The notes under the pieces: model-generated
What the model saw: the letters and a program-made list of their open reading frames with translations, nothing else
Databases searched by the model: none
Told to the model about the DNA's origin: nothing
Assembly (NCBI GenBank): GCA_964625335.1
Contig: CAZVBE010000006.1
Location: 38,017 to 102,016 of the forward strand
Direction: 5' to 3'
Source of the DNA: CAZGUG01 sp964625335
GTDB lineage: Bacteria; Bacillota; Clostridia; Ch29
Length of the DNA: 64,000 nt
Position numbers and translations under genes: made by a program
Shown here: positions 59,259 to 64,000 of the stretch, piece after piece
How positions within the stretch are numbered: the first letter of the stretch is position 1
Layout: the number at the start of each line of letters is the position of its first letter

Positions 59259-60578
59259 ATGAGGAAAAGGCTGAAGCCCTTTACTCTTTTTTTATGTATC
59301 GGTATAGTTTTATTCATGGTCTTCGGATGGGACGTGGTGCAAAACCGGGTTGGACCGGGCCCGGGCGAACAGCAGGCTGCCCCGGAGGAATGGGAGGGCG
59401 TAATAACCCTCTGGGATTATCCAAGGCCGTCCCTTGGTGATGGCAGCAATTTCGGCTGGATAAGGGAGCGGATACGGGAATTCGAAAAGGCCAATCCGGG
59501 AATTTTCATAGAGCTGAATCCGCTGGACTGGGAGGAAGGTAGGATCCAGCTTGACCTTGCGGTATCATACGGCACTTACCCCGATATTGCGCCGGTGGGC
59601 GGTAATTTAGGCTATGCGGGCAGGGGGGTGCTCGAGCCGCTGGATGAATTCTTTATCCCCGACGGGCAGGGCGGGTATCTGGAATATGCCCTTAAGGCTG
59701 TCAGCCACAATGGCGGTATATGGGGCATTCCCCTGTACGGCGCTGCTCCCTTTATGCTGCTGAATCTTGAGAGCTTTGAGAGGGCGGACATTGCACCCCC
59801 CGAAAACGGAAGATGGACCTATGAGGAGTTTGTTGCAGCCTTGCAGCAGCTTACCCTTGACGGGGATAATGACGGAAAACCCGAGCAGTACGGGTTTGGC
59901 TCCTTTGTACTTAACGGGTATTATAATCTTTGGGGAATACTGTTGTCTGACGGGTGGGATGTCTGCGACCCGGTCACAGGGAGGTATACCGTGAATACAC
60001 CCCAGGCGGTATCCGGCCTTGATAAGCTTACAAGGCTTGTCCATGAATACGGGGTCATGCATGAGGATGTGGCGGTATGCCCATCCGCCCGGGCATGGAG
60101 CGCCTTTGCGCTGGATGAAAGTATAGCGGTATATCCCGAAGGCGCCTGGGCGGTGGAACAACTGAAAGCCCTTCAAAGTGAAGGCAAGGGCTTTGAGTTT
60201 GGTATTGCACAGTACCCGACGGGAGAAAGGGGTGTCCCTGTTACGGTGGGCGATGTGGCTGCCTACGGGGTATTCAGGCAGCGGGATCCTGACCGTAAAA
60301 GGGTGTGTATGGAGTTTATCCGGCATATCGTCCAAAGCATCAAGGAGCAGGAAGTTCAAAACAAGGGGCTGCTGCCGGTGCTGCGCAGTTACGGTGAAGA
60401 CCGGGAAACACCGGCAGATACCGGCAGTATAATAATTATACCCAGGCTGGAAAACTGGGCCTATGTGGAAGATATAATCAACAGCCATGTCAGACAGGCA
60501 TTGCTGGGAAACGAGGAACCGGCAGAGGCTTTGGAAGCGGCACAGCGGGAGATTGACATTTTAAGCCAGGCAGAGTAG
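59259..60578 (+). CDS. Extracellular solute-binding protein (family 1), orphan
   Basis: This 439-residue protein has an N-terminal hydrophobic segment (FTLFLCIGIVLFMVFGW) and a family-1 binding-protein body (ITLWDYPRPS, REFEKANPGIFIELNPLDWE, YPDIAPVGGN, the WGIPLYGAAPFMLLNLESFE region and SIAVYPEGAWAV). Relatives bind sugars for ABC uptake. There is no lipobox cysteine after the hydrophobic segment, so it would be anchored by an uncleaved helix or released. No permease or ATPase genes adjoin it. The ATG follows TTGGAGG. Confidence 0.82.
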   Translation: MRKRLKPFTLFLCIGIVLFMVFGWDVVQNRVGPGPGEQQAAPEEWEGVITLWDYPRPSLGDGSNFGWIRERIREFEKANPGIFIELNPLDWEEGRIQLDLAVSYGTYPDIAPVGGNLGYAGRGVLEPLDEFFIPDGQGGYLEYALKAVSHNGGIWGIPLYGAAPFMLLNLESFERADIAPPENGRWTYEEFVAALQQLTLDGDNDGKPEQYGFGSFVLNGYYNLWGILLSDGWDVCDPVTGRYTVNTPQAVSGLDKLTRLVHEYGVMHEDVAVCPSARAWSAFALDESIAVYPEGAWAVEQLKALQSEGKGFEFGIAQYPTGERGVPVTVGDVAAYGVFRQRDPDRKRVCMEFIRHIVQSIKEQEVQNKGLLPVLRSYGEDRETPADTGSIIIIPRLENWAYVEDIINSHVRQALLGNEEPAEALEAAQREIDILSQAE

Positions 60579-60586
60579 CATACAGG

Positions 60587-60615
60587 TTGTAAAATGGGTT
60601 AAAATACTATAGAAT
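60587..60615 (+). promoter_or_regulatory. Sigma-A promoter of murB
   Basis: TTGTAA (60587-60592), a 17-nt spacer and TAGAAT (60610-60615), 37 bp upstream of the ATG. Confidence 0.65.
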
Positions 60616-60652
60616 AATTACTTACTAAGCGGATTTTCCTGGGAGTGGAATA

Positions 60653-61567
60653 ATGAGCATACAATCGGTATACCAGCAGTTGAAAAGTCAAACACCACCT
60701 GACGGTTTAAAACTTAACGAGCCCATGAGCGGGCATACCTCCTTCCGGATAGGAGGGCCCGCCGATATTATGGTTTTGCCCGCTACCATCCAGCAGATTA
60801 TTGCCACGGTGGAGATATGCAGGAAAAACAACTGTCCCTATTATATAATGGGCAACGGCACCAACCTGTTGGTCCGGGACGGCGGGTACCGCGGAGTAAT
60901 AATAAAAACCGCTGCCAATATGAAGGAGTGTAAAATCGAAGGGGAAAAGGTGTACGGGCAGTCGGGAATACTTCTTTCAACCCTTTCAAAGTATATCGCG
61001 GAGGCAGGCCTGGAGGGCTTTGAGTTTGCCAGCGGGATACCGGGGACCCTCGGGGGAGCCGTTGCAATGAATGCCGGAGCCTATGACGGAGAGATTAAGG
61101 ATGTCATTGAATGGGCCAGGGTAATGACTGCCGACGGAGATATTATGACCTATTCAAAGGACCAGCTGGAGCTTGGATACAGAACAAGTACAATACAAAG
61201 AAACGACCTTGTGGTACTGGACTGCGGTCTCAGCCTGAAAAGGGGAAAACGGGACGCCATCAATGAGAAAATTAACAAATATACCAGCATGAGAAAGGCC
61301 AGGCAGCCCTTAAGTCTGCCCAGCGCAGGGAGTACCTTTAAAAGACCCGAAGGCTACTATGCCGGCAAGCTGATTGAGGACGCAGGGCTTAAGGGCACAA
61401 GGATAGGCGATGCCCAGGTTTCCGAATTGCACTGCGGGTTTATAGTCAATGTAGGAAAGGCTTCCGCCAACGATATTATAGCTTTGATTAACCATGTAAA
61501 AAAAGAAGTAAGGGAAAGGTTTAACGTAGAACTTCAACCCGAAGTTAAAGTAATAGGTGAACCATAG
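60653..61567 (+). CDS. murB: UDP-N-acetylmuramate dehydrogenase
   Basis: MurB is the FAD enzyme that reduces UDP-GlcNAc-enolpyruvate to UDP-MurNAc in peptidoglycan synthesis (304 residues, type II length). FAD-binding motifs are SFRIGGPADIMVLP, MGNGTNLLVRDGGYRG and SGIPGTLGGAVAMNAGAYDGE. The catalytic Ser is in PSAGSTFKRPEG, with a late Glu in QPEVKVIGEP. The ribosome site GGGAG precedes the ATG. It converges on ilvH with 7 bp between stops. Confidence 0.97.
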   Translation: MSIQSVYQQLKSQTPPDGLKLNEPMSGHTSFRIGGPADIMVLPATIQQIIATVEICRKNNCPYYIMGNGTNLLVRDGGYRGVIIKTAANMKECKIEGEKVYGQSGILLSTLSKYIAEAGLEGFEFASGIPGTLGGAVAMNAGAYDGEIKDVIEWARVMTADGDIMTYSKDQLELGYRTSTIQRNDLVVLDCGLSLKRGKRDAINEKINKYTSMRKARQPLSLPSAGSTFKRPEGYYAGKLIEDAGLKGTRIGDAQVSELHCGFIVNVGKASANDIIALINHVKKEVRERFNVELQPEVKVIGEP

Positions 61568-61574
61568 GGATAAA

Positions 61575-62066
61575 CTAACTAATGGTATTGTTTCCCCGCT
61601 CAAGGGCCGTCAGGCCGGTGCGCGCCATCTCCTTTATACCATAGGGCTTCATAAGTTCAATGAATGCGGTTATCTTATCCACGTCCCCGGTAATTTCTAC
61701 GGTCAGCGTTTCGCTTGCTACATCAACAATTTTTCCCCTGAAAATCTCTGCAGTTTCTCCTATGGCAGACCTGTTCTCGGGAGCGGCATTTACCTTGACA
61801 AGAGCCAGCTCACGGTAGACAGACCGGTCTGGTTTCAGTTCGGTAATCTTGATAACATCTATTAATTTGTTTAACTGTTTTCTTACCTGGTCAAAAATAT
61901 ACTGGTCACCCCTTACTGCAATGGTCATGCGTGATATCTCGGGATCTTCGGTCTCGCTCACCGACAGGCTGTCTATGTTATAGCTCCTGCGGCTGAAAAG
62001 GCCTGATACCCGGCTCAATACTCCCGCACGGTTTTCTACCAGTACCGACAATATATAACGGTCCAC
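61575..62066 (-). CDS. ilvH: Acetolactate synthase small subunit (full-length)
   Basis: This 163-residue regulatory subunit has an N-terminal ACT domain (ENRAGVLSRVSGLFSRRSYN, SETEDPEISRMTI) and a C-terminal domain (RELALVKVNA, KIVDVASETLTVEITG). The Gly-Val-Leu turn that binds valine in IlvH is intact, unlike in the short ilvN at 16.5 kb. The GTG at 62066 is placed by GGGAGG upstream; the frame is open further 5' into ilvB without a site. It follows the second ilvB by 19 nt. Confidence 0.95.
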   Translation of the reverse strand: MDRYILSVLVENRAGVLSRVSGLFSRRSYNIDSLSVSETEDPEISRMTIAVRGDQYIFDQVRKQLNKLIDVIKITELKPDRSVYRELALVKVNAAPENRSAIGETAEIFRGKIVDVASETLTVEITGDVDKITAFIELMKPYGIKEMARTGLTALERGNNTIS

Positions 62067-62085
62067 AAAAATTCCTCCCTTCAGG

Positions 62086-63699
62086 CTAAAGCGTACGTTC
62101 TTCCGGGTCAACCATACATTCCACCAAAAACGTTTCATGGCAGTTCAAAGCCTCTGTAAAGGCAGCTTCAAGGTCATCATTGCAGGCAACCCGTATTCCC
62201 TTAAAGCCATAAGCCTCTGCCAGTTTAAGAAAATCGGGATTCCCGTCCAAATCCACTCCATAAGTACGGCTATAGGTTTTATCCTGTATTTCCCTGACCA
62301 TACCCAACCGGTTATTGTTGAACAATAGAATAAATATTTTTATATTCTGCTGGCTAATGGTTCCCAGTTCGCCTAAGCTCATCTGAAAACCTCCGTCACC
62401 CACAACTGAGATTACGGTTTTGCCGGCAGCCCCGGCCTTTGCACCAACGGCGGCAGGAAGGCTGTATCCCATTGTACCCAGTCCCCCTGAGGTTAAAAAC
62501 TTTCTGCTGCCCGTCAATTCAAAGTTTCGTGCCGCCCAGATCTGGTTCTGGCCAACGTCCGCCAAAACAATGGCCTCATCATCTACCATGCTTCCAAGCA
62601 GCTGTATTGCGTATGCAGGGTTTACAGTACCTTTTTTCGATTTTGGAGCAGTGTGTTTTTTGTTCTGCGGGGTATGGAGCTGCTCCAGCCAGCCATTGGT
62701 TTCAAGAGGCTGTATCTTGTCTGCCAGCTGCCTTATTATAATTTTGGCATCCCCGACAATAGGAATTATCGGTTTAATATTCTTTCCTATTTCCGCCGGG
62801 TCTATATCAATATGTATGATCTCGGCATTCTCTGCGAAGACTTCCTTGCCACCGGTTGCCCGGTCCCCGATCCTTGCACCAATTACCACCAGTAAATCGG
62901 ATTGACTGACTGCCCTGTTGGCACAGGGGTGGCCATGGGAGCCGACCATGCCTAAATATAAGGGGTGATCTGCGGCAAGAGCCCCTATGCCCATCATTGT
63001 GTGCACTACAGGTATCCCTGCCTTTTCCGCAAAAAGCCTCAGCTCACAAACTGCATCTGCACTGAGAATCCCTCCGCCGGCACAGACGAGTGGTTTCCGG
63101 CTGCTTTTCAGTTTTCTGATAATTCTTGTTATTTGCCCTGCATGTCCGTTGTATGTGGGCTTGTATCCCCTTATAACAACCTTTTCCGGGTAGTGGAAGT
63201 CAATATCCTGCTTTTGTATGTCTACAGGAACATCTACCAGAACAGGCCCCGGCCTGCCCGTGCCTGCTATATGAAAAGCTTCCCTCAAAGTCCCCGGGAT
63301 CTGTTCCGCATCTTTTAGCAGATAGCTGTGCTTCACAAAGGGCTCGGTTGCTCCCGTAATATCTATCTCCTGGAATACGTCCCTGCCTATCACCGCAGAA
63401 TTAACCTGGCCCGTTATTATTACCATAGGAATCGAATCCATATAGGCAGTCGCAATGCCTGTAACAAGGTTAGTTGCACCCGGCCCTGAGGTTCCGATGC
63501 ATACACCTGTAGTACCCGAAACCCTTGCATATCCATTGGCGCTGTGGGCTGCCGCCTGTTCCTGCCTGACCAGCACGTGCTTAATGTCTGACGTTCTCAA
63601 TGCTTCGTATAATGGGACTATTGTTGCTCCGGGATATCCAAAAACTACTTTGATATTTTCTTCTTCCAGGCATCGTACGATTGCTTGGGCACCTTTCAC
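62086..63699 (-). CDS. ilvB: Acetolactate synthase large subunit (second copy)
   Basis: This is a 537-residue ThDP/FAD acetohydroxyacid synthase. The ThDP Glu is in VRQEQAAAHSANGYA (Glu47), FAD-region motifs include NSAVIGRDVFQEIDITGAT, and the ThDP motif GDGGFQMSLGELGTI closes at NNNRLGMVREIQ. A Lys-rich linker (TPQNKKHTAPKSKKGT) precedes the C-terminal domain. The GTG at 63699 is chosen because GGGGGG lies 7 nt upstream; the TTG farther up is part of that site. With ilvH it makes a complete enzyme, separate from the T-box operon. Confidence 0.95.
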   Translation of the reverse strand: MKGAQAIVRCLEEENIKVVFGYPGATIVPLYEALRTSDIKHVLVRQEQAAAHSANGYARVSGTTGVCIGTSGPGATNLVTGIATAYMDSIPMVIITGQVNSAVIGRDVFQEIDITGATEPFVKHSYLLKDAEQIPGTLREAFHIAGTGRPGPVLVDVPVDIQKQDIDFHYPEKVVIRGYKPTYNGHAGQITRIIRKLKSSRKPLVCAGGGILSADAVCELRLFAEKAGIPVVHTMMGIGALAADHPLYLGMVGSHGHPCANRAVSQSDLLVVIGARIGDRATGGKEVFAENAEIIHIDIDPAEIGKNIKPIIPIVGDAKIIIRQLADKIQPLETNGWLEQLHTPQNKKHTAPKSKKGTVNPAYAIQLLGSMVDDEAIVLADVGQNQIWAARNFELTGSRKFLTSGGLGTMGYSLPAAVGAKAGAAGKTVISVVGDGGFQMSLGELGTISQQNIKIFILLFNNNRLGMVREIQDKTYSRTYGVDLDGNPDFLKLAEAYGFKGIRVACNDDLEAAFTEALNCHETFLVECMVDPEERTL

Positions 63700-63780
63700 C
63701 AAAATCCCCCCTGACAATATTTCCGGCGGTTATCCTTTGTGCCGCCTTGTTCAGCCGTTATGCATACTGTTTTTTTGTAT

Positions 63781-63807
63781 AAAAAAACCCCCGCCTTTTA
63801 ACGGGGC
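63781..63807 (-). terminator. Leader terminator (possible attenuator) upstream of ilvB-ilvH
   Basis: On the minus strand, CCCCG pairs with CGGGG around an 8-nt loop and is followed by GTTTTTTT, about 65 nt after the expected start of transcription and about 80 nt before ilvB. It sits between promoter and gene, so it must be regulated or leaky. No T-box motif and no branched-chain-rich leader peptide was found. Confidence 0.6.
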
Positions 63808-63879
63808 AAACCGTTGTCTCCTGCTCTGCTTTTAGAAAAACCGCCCGGGAGCGGCATTTGATTTTTAGTATTAGTCGGT

Positions 63880-63908
63880 ATTATAGCAACCATTATACCT
63901 GATGTCAA
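63880..63908 (-). promoter_or_regulatory. Sigma-A promoter of ilvB-ilvH
   Basis: On the minus strand, a perfect TTGACA (63908-63903), a 17-nt spacer and a perfect TATAAT (63885-63880). With the leader terminator it accounts for most of the gene-free end of the window (63700-64000). Confidence 0.92.
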
Positions 63909-64000
63909 CAGATTCTTTTGGTTGTGTTGTTATCTATATGATCCGCCTCAGTTGACATTGCAAATGCAACGGTAGGGACCGAGAATAGTTGCATTAAATC

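Noticed and set aside
63455..63835. A 126-residue plus-strand frame at the right end
   Set aside because: It is antisense to the second ilvB and its leader, with no family motif or ribosome site.
63840..63865. A leader peptide (MPLPGGFSKS...) for attenuation of ilvB-ilvH
   Set aside because: It has no ribosome site and is not enriched in Ile, Leu or Val codons.

Overview
The window reads as one chromosomal segment of an endospore-forming, low-to-mid GC Firmicute of the class Clostridia. The evidence is a GerA-family germinant receptor subunit, two small CotF-like coat proteins, a YdcC-like sporulation lipoprotein, an AddAB recombinase, a T-box leader, a split transketolase, CsaB-type cell-wall pyruvylation, Firmicute-type sigma-A promoters (TTGACA/TATAAT, 17-18 spacers), strong AGGAGG ribosome sites and frequent TTG/GTG starts. 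Coding density is high and no rRNA, tRNA, CRISPR array, prophage or transposase gene is visible. I cannot name the genus.

Layout. 1-3.8 kb (minus strand): the 5' part of a gerA-like gene and a VIT/von Willebrand A protein. 4.0-16.1 kb: the DNA-end-processing run addB-addA-sbcD-sbcC, translationally coupled in pairs. 16.2-21.3 kb: a sigma-A promoter and T-box leader, then ilvN-ilvC-ilvD-ilvB. 21.4-24.2 kb: a DUF421 membrane protein, a tiny membrane protein, two coat proteins, a HypA-like zinc protein and a coiled-coil protein. 24.3-29.6 kb: acpS-nnrD-ydcC-alr-endoAI-endoA-csoR, closely matching the Bacillus subtilis acpS-ydcC-alr-ndoAI-ndoA order. 29.7-31.1 kb (minus): a sigma-54 activator, followed by a 0.69-kb non-coding stretch with a large nested inverted-repeat structure and dispersed repeats. 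31.8-38.9 kb: cell-envelope genes (membrane proteins, csaB, a TagA/WecG glycosyltransferase, a methyltransferase) and a two-subunit transketolase. 39.0-48.7 kb: PrcB-like protein, LonB-like protease, 5-formyl-THF cyclo-ligase (minus), ftsE-ftsX-ctpA-minJ-like and a MATE transporter. 48.7-53.6 kb: uvrB-uvrA behind a promoter and a near-perfect LexA (SOS) box. 53.7-61.6 kb: a stalk-domain protein, an MBL-fold protein, a DRE-TIM carboxyltransferase, FolT, uvrC-pspC, a solute-binding protein and murB. 61.6-64 kb (minus): a second acetolactate synthase, ilvB-ilvH, with its own promoter and a terminator-bearing leader.

The genes form coherent modules: double-strand-break processing (AddAB, SbcCD) and nucleotide excision repair (UvrA, B, C all present); branched-chain amino acid synthesis with two acetolactate synthases under different leader control; cell division and envelope (FtsEX, CtpA, MinJ-like, MurB, Alr, CsaB, TagA); and sporulation/germination. 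The least explained material is between genes. One dispersed repeat family has the core GGGACGGTTCT, with copies near 31.3, 31.56, 44.44, 45.82, 45.91 and 45.94 kb, plus two copies facing each other in a perfect 58-nt palindrome at 53.6 kb. A second family has a GGGGACA/TGTCCCC core (31.65-31.76 and 41.94-42.05 kb). The third item is the nested structured element at 31.35-31.55 kb, which is the best candidate here for something undescribed.
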